From contig JAUXCB010000062.1 in assembly GCA_030619095.1 (NCBI GenBank), positions 1 through 8,061 on the forward strand: a DNA stretch of 8,061 nucleotides, in the 5' to 3' direction. Position 1 is the first letter of the stretch; the number at the start of each line of letters is the position of its first letter. The translations under genes and the position numbers were made by a program. Below, one piece after another: positions 1 to 5,855 of this stretch. The notes beneath the pieces are model-generated. The model was not told where the DNA came from. It made no database searches and saw only the letters and a list, made by a program, of their open reading frames with translations. The DNA is from Verrucomicrobiota bacterium. Its GTDB lineage: Bacteria; Verrucomicrobiota; Kiritimatiellia; Kiritimatiellales; Tichowtungiaceae.

Positions 1-187
1 CCACCCCTCCGGTGGAGGGGATTTCAGGATTAAGATTGCGGTTGATGGTTGCAGGGAAACCCACCCCGGCCTACGGCCACCCCTCCGGTGGAGGGGATTT
101 CAGGATTAAGATTGCGGTTGATGGTTGCAGGGAAACCCACCCCGGCCTGCGGCCACCCCTCCGATGGAGGGGATTTCAGGATTAAGA
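1..187. repeat. 76-bp tandem repeat, about 2.5 copies, with hairpins
   Basis: Copies begin at 1, 77 and 153, and the third breaks off after about 35 bases, so the array probably continues off the left edge. Each unit holds a perfect 7-bp stem, CCCCTCC/GGAGGGG with a 3-base loop. A second short stem, GGCC/GGCC with a 3-base loop, lies across the unit junction. The first two copies differ by one base (A73 versus G149) and the third differs by one in the shared part (G88 versus A164). Both changes fall in the loops. The 249-base plus-strand ORF running through the array is a by-product of the repeat. No coding function is seen. Confidence 0.9.
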
Positions 188-270
188 GCGCGGTCGAGGC
201 CCGCAGCTACAGAAGACGGCTCCGCCGGAGGCGTCGCCCTACCCGGTTCAGAGGACAGAGGTCGGAGATC
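188..270. other. Non-coding GC-rich spacer with a small hairpin
   Basis: This stretch links the tandem repeat to the inverted-repeat element. It contains CTCCGCCGGAG (220-230), which can fold into a short GC stem, followed by a GGCGTCGCCCTACC-like string that looks like a dispersed intergenic repeat fragment. No gene, promoter or RNA fold beyond this is apparent. Confidence 0.4.
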
Positions 271-418
271 AGGGGTCAAACAGGGTTCAGCCGATGAATT
301 TTAGAAAACGCCATTCCGCCCTTCTCGTTTTTCTCTCACGAAATCCTTGATTCTTAAATTCATCGTGACCCCTTTTTCTTTTTTTTTAAATTCATCGGCT
401 GGTACCTTTTTGACCCCT
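271..418. repeat. 148-bp palindromic element with 32-bp imperfect terminal inverted repeats
   Basis: The left end (271-302) begins AGGGGTCAAA and ends GCCGATGAATTTT. The reverse complement of 387-418 matches it at 27 of 32 positions, with most mismatches clustered in the centre. A partial internal copy of the right end lies at about 354-377 (AAATTCATCG joined directly to TGACCCCTTTTT), with a T-rich run between. There is no transposase inside, so this is a non-autonomous MITE- or REP/BIME-like element. Mobilisation by a REP-associated tyrosine transposase elsewhere in the genome is an inference, not something seen here. Confidence 0.6.
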
Positions 419-440
419 TTTTATAGGTTGACTTAGTGCC

Positions 441-469
441 ATTCATGACTGGTACCTTTTTCTGCCCCC
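441..469. repeat. Degenerate half copy of the GGTACC/GACCCC element end
   Basis: The string ATTCATGACTGGTACC followed by TTTTTCTGCCCCC resembles the right end of the 271-418 element (ATTCATCGGCTGGTACC then TTTTTGACCCC). It is a solitary, diverged end with no matching partner nearby. The remaining bases up to the tRNA (470-572) are AT-rich. They hold only a 4-codon micro-ORF at 530 behind an AGGGAG-like string, which is too short to call. Confidence 0.4.
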
Positions 470-572
470 TTCGACTGGACAGGTTCTAATAAGAATCCAT
501 TCGTCTAATCATTTGCAAGGGAGATACGTATGAAAAGGGAGTGAACTCGTACGTTCAGTCCTGAAAAGGAAA

Positions 573-646
573 TCGGGGAGACAGGATTCGAACCTGCGAC
601 CTATTGCTCCCAAAGCAACCGCGCTACCAGACTGCGCTACTCCCCG
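573..646 (-). tRNA. tRNA-Pro (anticodon UGG)
   Basis: The minus strand folds into a full cloverleaf of 74 bases. It has a 7-bp acceptor stem (CGGGGAG paired with CTCCCCG), a D arm (GCGC...GCGC), an anticodon stem GTTGC/GCAAT around the loop TTTGGGA giving anticodon TGG, and a T arm with the canonical GGTTCGAATCC. The discriminator base is A. CCA is not encoded (TTT follows), so it must be added by nucleotidyltransferase. UGG decodes proline codons, especially CCA and CCG. The gene sits alone and divergent from the tat operon. Confidence 0.96.
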
Positions 647-662
647 CCGAAATGAGCCGGGT

Positions 663-691
663 ACTATTTGCAAAGCGACGGGAAAACGCAA
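663..691 (-). promoter_or_regulatory. Possible sigma-70 promoter for tRNA-Pro
   Basis: On the minus strand a weak -35 (TTGCGT, 686-691) is followed after 17 bases by AATAGT (663-668). Transcription would begin about 10 bases before the mature tRNA 5' end at 646. The hexamers match consensus only partly (3/6 and 4/6), so this rests mainly on position and spacing. Confidence 0.28.
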
Positions 692-787
692 CTGAAATAT
701 GAGAATAAGCCCCTTGATTTGATAGAACAACTCCGCGTGACAAAGAGCCGGGAAATAATCTATGCTTCTAAAAACGGAGAAACTGCA

Positions 788-1027
788 ATGAGCGACAAAC
801 TAAAACAAGCTCTGGAAGAGCTGCGCGACGAGCTGAAACGGATCCAGCCGGACGACCCGACGTTGAAAACCCTGCAGGAGAAAACCGCCCGGGCACTGGA
901 CGCAGGGGAACACCTGCCGCTAGTGGAAGATCTCAAAGAGACAACGGAACGTTTTGAAACCCTTCATCCGCAACTGACAGCCATCATCAACAACGTGATG
1001 AACTCTCTGAGCAATATTGGGATCTGA
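788..1027 (+). CDS. DUF4404-like small helical protein, first gene of tat operon
   Basis: A 79-residue, highly charged, mostly helical protein. The opening (MSDKLKQALEELRDEL), the central heptad-like Leu pattern and the ending LSNIGI are what I recall of the DUF4404 family, whose function is unknown. The ORF is open further upstream to 668, but ATG 788 is preferred: it has GGAGA at 776-780 with 7 bases of spacing, and the family normally starts with this segment. No signal peptide or membrane helix is seen, so it is probably cytoplasmic. Its stop overlaps the next start by one base (TGATG), implying translational coupling to the Tat genes. A role in Tat export, for example as a coiled-coil partner, is only suggested by this position. 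Family assignment is from memory of the pattern and is moderately secure. Confidence 0.75.
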   Translation: MSDKLKQALEELRDELKRIQPDDPTLKTLQEKTARALDAGEHLPLVEDLKETTERFETLHPQLTAIINNVMNSLSNIGI

Positions 1028-1317
1028 TGTTCATCCCCGAACCAGCGTTTATCTCCCCCGGCGGCGGCGAAATGATTATGATCATGCTCGTGCTGATCCT
1101 GCTTTTCGGAGCAAAGGACGCCCCGCGCATTCTCCGCACCATTCAGACGCTTCTCGACAAGATGCAACGCGCCGCCTCCGACTTTCGCTATAAAGTAATG
1201 TATGGTGATTTTCAGGACAATCCGTCGAATGAGGATCCGTATGATGTCGAGGAAAAAAGTGACGATCCGGACTCAGAGGAGAGAGATCAGAACGCAGACA
1301 TCGGAACGGAAGAATGA
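1027..1317 (+). CDS. TatA/TatB-family twin-arginine translocase protein
   Basis: A 96-residue protein with the TatA/TatB layout: a short periplasmic N-terminus, one transmembrane helix (about 16-27), the hinge F27-G28-A29-K30 with P33, an amphipathic helix (about 31-55) and an acidic disordered tail rich in Asp and Glu. TatA-type proteins form the protein-conducting assembly, whereas TatB-type ones join TatC in the receptor. The hinge fits TatA, but the usual KKLPEL is replaced by KDAPRI and the tail is acidic, so it may serve as the TatB-like partner or as a specialised TatA. ATG 1027 overlaps the stop of the gene before. Its own ribosome-binding site is weak (TTGGGA), consistent with coupled translation. 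The stop overlaps the tatC start by 4 bases (ATGA). Being placed immediately before tatC suits a receptor role; this is an inference. Confidence 0.85.
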   Translation: MFIPEPAFISPGGGEMIMIMLVLILLFGAKDAPRILRTIQTLLDKMQRAASDFRYKVMYGDFQDNPSNEDPYDVEEKSDDPDSEERDQNADIGTEE

Positions 1318-2105
1318 AGAACCCGCTCAAACACCTGATTTCTGATGATGATGAACGCCCGTTTCTGGAGCATCTGGAGACGTTCAGACAGATGCTGTTC
1401 CACTGCCTGATTTCTATCGGAGTTATGACCCTTATCTGCATTCCGTTTTCCAAACCGATTCTGTCCTGGCTGAAGGCTCCGCTGATGAAGGCGGCCGCCG
1501 TGCGCGGCACGGAGTTTGAGCTGATCACCACCTCACCGGTCGAAGGGTTTGTGCAGGTGGTCAAAGTCATCTTTGCCAGCGGTCTTCTGCTCAGTCTGCC
1601 GCTGCTGATCCTCTTTATTGCCCGCTTTGTCCTGCCGGGTCTCAAGCCGAAGGAGCGAAAAATCCTTTTTCTCGGCGGTTTTTTTGGATCCATTCTCTTC
1701 GCGATCGGCGTCTCCCTCTGCTATTTCATCTCCCTGCCCGTCGCCGTGAATATTATGTTCCGCTTCAACGACCACCTCGGCACGGTCGCCAACTGGAAAA
1801 TTGAAAAGTATCTCGGGTTTGTGGTGCACCTGCTGATCGGTTTCGGGCTCGCTTTTGAGATGCCGCTGATTCTGCTTCTGATCGGACGAATGGGTCTGGT
1901 CACCGTGCAACAGCTGCGCCGCTACCGCCGCCATGTCCTGATCGGAATCCTGGTGCTCTCCATGATGCTGACCCCACCCGACTTCATCACTCAGCTACAA
2001 ATGTCGATTCCCTTGTATCTGCTCTACGAGTGCTGTATTCTGATCTTACATTTATTTGACCGGCGCACAAAAAAACAAGCCGAAGAGGAAGGAACTGAAA
2101 CATGA
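1314..2105 (+). CDS. tatC: Sec-independent protein translocase TatC
   Basis: A 263-residue polytopic inner-membrane protein (E. coli TatC has 258) with the usual six hydrophobic segments. TatC binds the twin-arginine signal peptide and, with TatB, forms the receptor for export of folded proteins. Family landmarks are visible: the N-terminal cytosolic FLEHLETFR (17-25), the conserved Pro and Glu of the first cytosolic loop (LPGLKPKERK) and TPPDFITQ before the last helices, matching TPPDVFSQ of E. coli. In the N-terminal motif H20 and R25 are kept. The position of E. coli Glu15 is Thr23, with a Glu one residue earlier, a departure worth noting. The start overlaps the upstream stop (ATGA) and the stop overlaps the tatA start in the same way, so all four genes are likely one transcript with coupled translation. 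Confidence 0.97.
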   Translation: MKNPLKHLISDDDERPFLEHLETFRQMLFHCLISIGVMTLICIPFSKPILSWLKAPLMKAAAVRGTEFELITTSPVEGFVQVVKVIFASGLLLSLPLLILFIARFVLPGLKPKERKILFLGGFFGSILFAIGVSLCYFISLPVAVNIMFRFNDHLGTVANWKIEKYLGFVVHLLIGFGLAFEMPLILLLIGRMGLVTVQQLRRYRRHVLIGILVLSMMLTPPDFITQLQMSIPLYLLYECCILILHLFDRRTKKQAEEEGTET

Positions 2106-2335
2106 ACACACTCGCAATCATTCCCGGCATGTCAGGCGGCCCAGAAATCCTGCTGATCGTTTTTGTCGTCCTGTTACTCTTCGGGGCAAAAAAACTTCCG
2201 GAGCTGGCTCGCTCGCTCGGCAAAAGCCTCAACGAATTCAAACGCGGCCAGAACGAAACCACCCCCGACAACAAACTGAAGCGTCCTCCCGCAGAGTCGG
2301 AAGAAAAAACCGAAGACCCCAAGTCAGAGCTCTGA
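2102..2335 (+). CDS. tatA: Sec-independent protein translocase TatA
   Basis: A 77-residue typical TatA: one transmembrane helix (about 15-27), the hallmark FGAKKLPELARSLGKSL (27-43) forming hinge plus amphipathic helix, and a hydrophilic, charged C-terminal tail with Pro and Glu. TatA multimers are recruited by substrate-loaded TatBC and open the path for folded cargo. The start ATG 2102 overlaps the tatC stop by four bases and has AAGGA about 8 bases upstream. The hinge residues align exactly with those of the other TatA/B protein in the operon (F27, G28, A29, K30, P33), so the two are paralogues on either side of tatC. This copy is much closer to the family consensus and is presumably the main pore-forming one. 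Confidence 0.95.
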   Translation: MNTLAIIPGMSGGPEILLIVFVVLLLFGAKKLPELARSLGKSLNEFKRGQNETTPDNKLKRPPAESEEKTEDPKSEL

Positions 2336-2340
2336 GCACC

Positions 2341-2368
2341 CCGGGTCCGGGATCGATGCCCGGCCCGG
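2341..2368. terminator. GC-rich hairpin between convergent genes, probable terminator
   Basis: CCGGGTCCGGG and CCCGGCCCGG form a 10-bp all-GC stem with one bulged T and a 7-base loop (2352-2358). It lies 5 bases after the tatA stop and 13 bases before the 3' end of the opposing regulator gene, where a shared terminator would be expected. There is no clean U-tract on either side, so intrinsic termination may be partial or factor-assisted. Confidence 0.5.
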
Positions 2369-2381
2369 CTACCCGCTGCAG

Positions 2382-3221
2382 CTATTTATAATTCTCAGAG
2401 AGAATGCCGAGGTTTTTGATGCGGTAGTTCATGATCCTCTGAGTGGTATTCAAGTAGCGCGCGCTAGCCGCCGCATTGCCCCGATGCTTCTTGAGCGCAT
2501 CGATGATGATCTCTTTTTCGTAGCTTTCCACCAGAGTGGCCAGGTCCGCCCCCTCCGAGGAAAGAATGGCGGTCTGCGTCTCTTCGCCGGTCTGCAGCGA
2601 CGGCGGAAGGTTGTAGCCGTGAATCACCCCATCGGAGGCCGTCAGCACCGCGCGTTCCACACAATTTTCAAGCTCGCGCACATTCCCCGGCCAGTGATAG
2701 GCCATCATCATGTTGATGGCGGAGGTTGAGATCCTCTTGATATTTTTCCCATACAGTCCGCTATATTTTTGAAGAAAGTGGTCGGTCAGCAGCATCATGT
2801 CGCTCCGCCGCTCGCGGAGCGGAGGCAGCAGGATTGGGAAGACATTGAGGCGGTAATAGAGGTCCTCGCGAAAGGTTCTCTTTTCCATCTCCTCTTCCAG
2901 GTTGCGGCTGGTGGCGGCCAGCACGCGCACATTCACCGGAACGCTTTCACTGTTGCCGACACGCTCAATGGTCCGCTCCTGCAAAACCCGCAGAAGGCGC
3001 ACCTGAATCGAGGGGGAAATATCACCAATCTCATCGAGGAACAGAGTGCCGCCGTTCGCCATTTCAAAGCGTCCCTTGCGTTGCTGGATCGCCCCGGTAA
3101 AGGCCCCCTTTTCATGGCCGAAGAGTTCGCTCTCGATCAAATTCTCAGGCAGAGCAGCACAGTTCACACTGATGAATGCATTGTTGCGCCGCTCGCCGCC
3201 GTAGTGAACCGCGCGGGCCAC
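2382..3221 (-). CDS. NifA-like sigma-54 activator, C-terminal part (AAA+ and HTH), split by frameshift
   Basis: This is the downstream part of a sigma-54-dependent activator. It holds most of the AAA+ ATPase: the sigma-54 contact loop GAFTGA (39-44), Walker B LFLDE (60-64), the arginine-finger region [12 protein letters not shown] and sensor [11 protein letters not shown]. It ends in a Fis-type helix-turn-helix ([25 protein letters not shown]). Such proteins bind upstream enhancers and hydrolyse ATP to open sigma-54 promoters. The apparent GTG start at 3221 has no ribosome-binding site, and the sequence begins in mid-domain (VARAVH normally follows GTGKEL). It is therefore not an independent gene but the continuation of the ORF ending at 3164, displaced by a missing base near 3220/3221. 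Together they would give about 511 residues. The HTH and GAF are closest to NifA-like regulators in pattern, but no nitrogen-fixation genes are in view, so the target is unknown. Confidence 0.85.
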   Translation of the reverse strand: MARAVHYGGERRNNAFISVNCAALPENLIESELFGHEKGAFTGAIQQRKGRFEMANGGTLFLDEIGDISPSIQVRLLRVLQERTIERVGNSESVPVNVRVLAATSRNLEEEMEKRTFREDLYYRLNVFPILLPPLRERRSDMMLLTDHFLQKYSGLYGKNIKRISTSAINMMMAYHWPGNVRELENCVERAVLTASDGVIHGYNLPPSLQTGEETQTAILSSEGADLATLVESYEKEIIIDALKKHRGNAAASARYLNTTQRIMNYRIKNLGILSENYK

Positions 3222-3916
3222 AGCTCTTTGCCCGTTCCGGATTCGCCGCGGATCAATACGGTCGCCGTGCTGTCAGCCACCTGCATAATCTGTTCATACA
3301 CACTCCGCATCGTGCTACAGTTTCCGATGATATTGTGCATGCGGTATCGATCGCCCAGCTGCCGACGAAGCCGCTCATTCTCGGAAATCAAACCGGTCCG
3401 CTCTTCGATGGCTTCGCGAATGCCAGCCACGCCCTCCGCGAGAATATTCGCCACCAGTTCGAGAAACCGACGGTACCGCTGCAACGCGGCCTCGTCGGTC
3501 GGAATGGACAGATCGATGCTCATCGTTCCGATCACCTGTTTCTGATGAATAATCGGTACGCAAATAAATGCCGTTGGCTGATCGGAGCGCGACTGGGTCA
3601 GATTGAGAAACCGCGGGTCCTTACTGATATCGGGCACCAGCGCGGACTCCCCGGTCTGTGCAACATGCCCGGTGATGCCTTCGCCCGACTTATACTGCCC
3701 AAGCCGTTCCTCCTTCTCTGTCAACCCACGCGAAGCCTCAATCACAAACGTATCGGTGTCGGGCTTCAACAGCGTGAGCGTTCCGCGCGAGACCCCCAGC
3801 TCCGTTTCCATAATATCGAGCACCTCGGCCATCAGTTCATGAACCGTGTGCGGACGCGTCGCCGCCGCCTGAGAAATCTGGTAGATAATCTCGAGTTCTT
3901 TTTCGCTCTGGGTCAT
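3164..3916 (-). CDS. NifA-like sigma-54 activator, N-terminal part (GAF domain and Walker A), truncated by frameshift
   Basis: The first 232 residues are the true start of the regulator. A GAF sensor domain (about 20-165; VGEGITG-like [31 protein letters not shown]) is followed by a charged linker helix and the AAA+ start [15 protein letters not shown]. Walker A GESGTGKE is at 224-231. After L232 the frame departs into WPARFTT... and stops at 3164. Inserting one G (CTG-GTG-GCC instead of CTG-TGG-CCC) restores the family sequence KELVARAVH. ATG 3916 is supported by GGAG with 7 bases of spacing. As it stands the product would have a P-loop but no GAFTGA loop and no DNA-binding domain, so it could not activate transcription. 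No slippery heptamer is present at GAGCTGTGG, so programmed frameshifting is unlikely. Either a recent inactivating mutation or a sequencing error explains it. Confidence 0.85.
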   Translation of the reverse strand: MTQSEKELEIIYQISQAAATRPHTVHELMAEVLDIMETELGVSRGTLTLLKPDTDTFVIEASRGLTEKEERLGQYKSGEGITGHVAQTGESALVPDISKDPRFLNLTQSRSDQPTAFICVPIIHQKQVIGTMSIDLSIPTDEAALQRYRRFLELVANILAEGVAGIREAIEERTGLISENERLRRQLGDRYRMHNIIGNCSTMRSVYEQIMQVADSTATVLIRGESGTGKELWPARFTTAASGATMHSSV

Positions 3917-3962
3917 TCAATCACTCCGTACTCTTTTCAAAAAGGCTGCTTATATTGCTGAA

Positions 3963-4094
3963 GGGGACATTTTTGTATCAAATAGCTTCGGATAAACACA
4001 AGAGGAACTTGCAAAACCGGAAGGTTTTGCAAGCGGCTCACAAGGGATTTCCCCTAAAACTGGAGGGGGTGCCGAGAAAACGGGAAGTGTCCCC
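3963..4094. repeat. 132-bp palindromic intergenic element bounded by GGGGACA/TGTCCCC
   Basis: The intergenic region between the radical SAM gene and the regulator is almost filled by a segment starting GGGGACATTTTT and ending GGGAAGTGTCCCC. Inside are a perfect 11-bp inverted repeat (4008-4033) and a second short stem, CCCCT/AGGGG (4051-4055 with 4064-4068). The right end lies two bases beyond the radical SAM stop codon. The architecture is that of a non-autonomous REP/MITE-like element. Its ends recall those of the element at 271-418 (GGGGTCA). No ORF is carried. Confidence 0.5.
4008..4033 (-). terminator. Perfect 11-bp hairpin, possible terminator for the LRR-CPBP-radical SAM operon
   Basis: CTTGCAAAACC and GGTTTTGCAAG pair perfectly around a 4-base loop. 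Read on the minus strand the loop is TTCC and the stem is followed by TTCCTCTTGTGTTT, a loosely U-rich stretch. It lies about 65 bases downstream of the radical SAM stop codon. It could end that transcript before the regulator gene, or simply be the core of the mobile element containing it. Confidence 0.4.
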
Positions 4095-4096
4095 GC

Positions 4097-5218
4097 TTAC
4101 CCCGAGGTGTTCGGGCAGACCCATTTTGTGCTCAGGTTTGATGGGGTTAAATCCCGGATCGCGACGGGAACTGTTTTACAGAAGGGGCACGGAAAGGCTC
4201 GGCCTTCCGTATCGACATATAGGTGTCGCTTGCCGCCGTCGCAGCCGTAGCGCCTGTTGTGGTACTCTGGATAGCTGATTAGAGGATGTTCTGATCTGGA
4301 AACGGCTGCACGATCATAAAGAGCCTCCAGTAACTTTTTCTGGCTCGGTTCCAGAGCGACTTTTTGCCCGGCATATTTTCCAAGGGGTTTGGCTTCCAGA
4401 ATCTGGATGAATGTAAGGGAAAGGTCCGTGGCTAATTGCAGATAGGCTTCGAGGTTTTTCTCAGAAACAAAGTCGGGAGTTGTACAGAGGGCGAAGGCCG
4501 TCGCAAGGCCTGATGCGCTGGAGGCCTTTACTGAGGAGATGACCTGCCGGTGGCAGCCTTCCCTTCCTCTGAAGCGATCATGGGCCTGCCTGTCGTGATG
4601 ATCCAGACTGAAAACAATCCCGGTCAAACCGCTCTTTTTCAGCTGCTTTATTCGATCGGTCGTCAAGCCTATGCCGGACGTATTGATCCAGAGCTGAACG
4701 CTATGATTATGGAAATGGTTTACGATGCGCAGAAGCAAGGGGAATCGGGAAACGGGTTCCCCTCCACTGAAAATGATTTGTGTGGCACCGAGGTTAATCA
4801 ACCGCTCAACGGTTTCTATAATCTCTTGTTCGCTCACGGTTTCCGGCTGATTGATGGATTCCCACTCAAAACAATGTTCGCAGTTGAGAGGGCAGGTCTT
4901 TGTGATGGCCACATAACTCATGCACAGTCCGGGATGGGAGATCCATCCCAAATTATATGCCAGCCAGTGGCGAAAGAGCTGGTCAAAAGCGGGGGAGGGA
5001 TATCCCGGTATGTGCATGTGCCAATAGAGCTTTCCGTCAACACGCCGACCGTTGGAGGGGCGTCCATATCCTGAATCGTTCTTTTTTAAAATGCGGCCAA
5101 GCGTCGATAGTAAATTTGGAAGGTTGTGCGTTAGACCAAAAGCGACTCTGACCGCCTTAAAGAAGAGCCGGCAGTAGAGTGTAATCTGGTTGATTTTCGT
5201 TATGTTTTTTTTGGCCAT
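4097..5218 (-). CDS. Radical SAM protein with C-terminal SPASM-like cysteine cluster
   Basis: A 373-residue radical SAM enzyme. C109-xxx-C113-xx-C116 (TCPLNCEHC) binds the 4Fe-4S cluster that cleaves S-adenosylmethionine, and IIFSGGEP is the SAM-binding GGEP motif. Near the C-terminus C326, C344, C347 and C368, in the frame GCDGGKRHLYVDTEG then PCPFC, look like an auxiliary Fe-S cluster of the SPASM/twitch kind. Such clusters are common in enzymes that modify peptides or proteins. The first 98 residues are an N-terminal extension of no recognised family. ATG 5218 is chosen because AGGA lies 6 bases upstream. ATG 5233, one base after the CPBP stop, is an alternative, and the ORF remains open to 5353. 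The substrate is unknown. Its place behind an LRR lipoprotein and a CPBP protease suggests a protein or peptide target, which is inference. Confidence 0.85.
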   Translation of the reverse strand: MAKKNITKINQITLYCRLFFKAVRVAFGLTHNLPNLLSTLGRILKKNDSGYGRPSNGRRVDGKLYWHMHIPGYPSPAFDQLFRHWLAYNLGWISHPGLCMSYVAITKTCPLNCEHCFEWESINQPETVSEQEIIETVERLINLGATQIIFSGGEPVSRFPLLLRIVNHFHNHSVQLWINTSGIGLTTDRIKQLKKSGLTGIVFSLDHHDRQAHDRFRGREGCHRQVISSVKASSASGLATAFALCTTPDFVSEKNLEAYLQLATDLSLTFIQILEAKPLGKYAGQKVALEPSQKKLLEALYDRAAVSRSEHPLISYPEYHNRRYGCDGGKRHLYVDTEGRAFPCPFCKTVPVAIRDLTPSNLSTKWVCPNTSG

Positions 5219-5234
5219 GGGTGTTCCTGCCATC

Positions 5235-5855
5235 TTACCAAACCCACCACGGAGTTGAGCGATCCCCGTAGACCCAAAGATCAAACAGAGCATGAAAAAC
5301 AACACACGGCCAGATGCTGCCGGATGCCTTTCTCCAGTATCCGAGCAATACACCGACGCTAAAAGTTAAACTGCCGAGAAAGAGAAGATCATCCAAGCGG
5401 GCGGACGGAATAAAAATCGCAACTTTGTAGGCGGCATGGAACAGTGCGGAGATCGTTATTGCCGTTGCGGCACCCTGCCCTGAGTGCAGTTGGCCAAAGA
5501 AATAGCCCCGAAAGAGAATTTCCTCTGTAATCCCAACCATAACCGCCATCATGAGAAATGGGTTCAGGGGCCATGGGTAAAGCGTATTGCTTTGGTTCCA
5601 CCGCAAAAGCATGGCCAGACCTATCGCGGAAACGGCTCCATAAACCATCCAGAACCAACGACAACTCTTGAATGCAAAAACCCGCTGGATCTCTCTGTAA
5701 GAGCTCTTCCGCATCCAATTTGATATAAGCAAAAAGCATGCGATTAGGCTGATAAGCGCGAGTGATTTGTTTTGATGCAGGGAAAACCCGAAAAGCACCA
5801 CCAGAAAAGCGGGTGAAAGGAGATGGGCGAGATATGGAACTGGTTTAGAGGACAA
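5235..5855 (-). CDS. CPBP-family glutamic-type intramembrane protease
   Basis: A 206-residue multi-pass membrane protein carrying the CPBP (Abi, PF02517) motifs. These are E111-E112-xxx-R116 (TEEILFRGYFF), the second-motif histidine H140 (SALFHAAYK) and H188-xxx-D192 (VVFHALFDLW). The glutamates and histidines form the active site in Rce1-type enzymes, which cut near or within membrane segments. The start is TTG 5855, supported by AAGGAG 8 bases upstream and by its position directly after the lipoprotein stop (TAATTG). The next methionine (48) would remove the first membrane helices. Translation is probably coupled to the lipoprotein gene. CPBP proteins also serve in bacteriocin immunity. Here the adjacent lipoprotein with a Cys-helix-basic tail makes a C-terminal processing role (myxosortase-like) the better hypothesis, not proven. 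Confidence 0.9.
   Translation of the reverse strand: MSSKPVPYLAHLLSPAFLVVLFGFSLHQNKSLALISLIACFLLISNWMRKSSYREIQRVFAFKSCRWFWMVYGAVSAIGLAMLLRWNQSNTLYPWPLNPFLMMAVMVGITEEILFRGYFFGQLHSGQGAATAITISALFHAAYKVAIFIPSARLDDLLFLGSLTFSVGVLLGYWRKASGSIWPCVVFHALFDLWVYGDRSTPWWVW

Noticed and set aside
1..187. CRISPR array
   Set aside because: The 76-bp unit repeats as a whole with no unique spacers, and there are no cas genes.
49..297. 82-residue plus-strand ORF
   Set aside because: It is translation through the 76-bp tandem repeat and flank. It has no ribosome-binding site and no family resemblance.
509..730. 73-residue minus-strand ORF with [22 protein letters not shown]
   Set aside because: It is read through the tRNA-Pro gene; this peptide is a familiar artefact of translating such tRNAs.
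737..766. Promoter GTGACA - 18 bases - TATGCT before the DUF4404-like gene
   Set aside because: The hexamers are weak and the implied leader would be only about 14 bases, so it is not called. The operon promoter remains undetermined between 650 and 787.
1082..1693. 203-residue minus-strand ORF opposite tatA/B and tatC
   Set aside because: It is antisense to well-supported Tat genes, rich in Arg and Ser, with no motif. The same applies to the other minus-strand ORF at 1533-1934.
3218..3230. Programmed ribosomal frameshift in the sigma-54 activator
   Set aside because: There is no X-XXY-YYZ slippery heptamer or stop-codon-based shift site at GAGCTGTGG. A simple missing base explains the family alignment exactly.
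2769..3961. Two plus-strand ORFs of about 260 residues (2769-3545, 3176-3961)
   Set aside because: They lie antisense to the sigma-54 activator and have low-complexity His/Arg-rich content, typical of shadow frames.
4550..5074. 174-residue plus-strand ORF
   Set aside because: It is antisense to the radical SAM gene whose CxxxCxxC and GGEP motifs are intact; it shows no recognisable domain.
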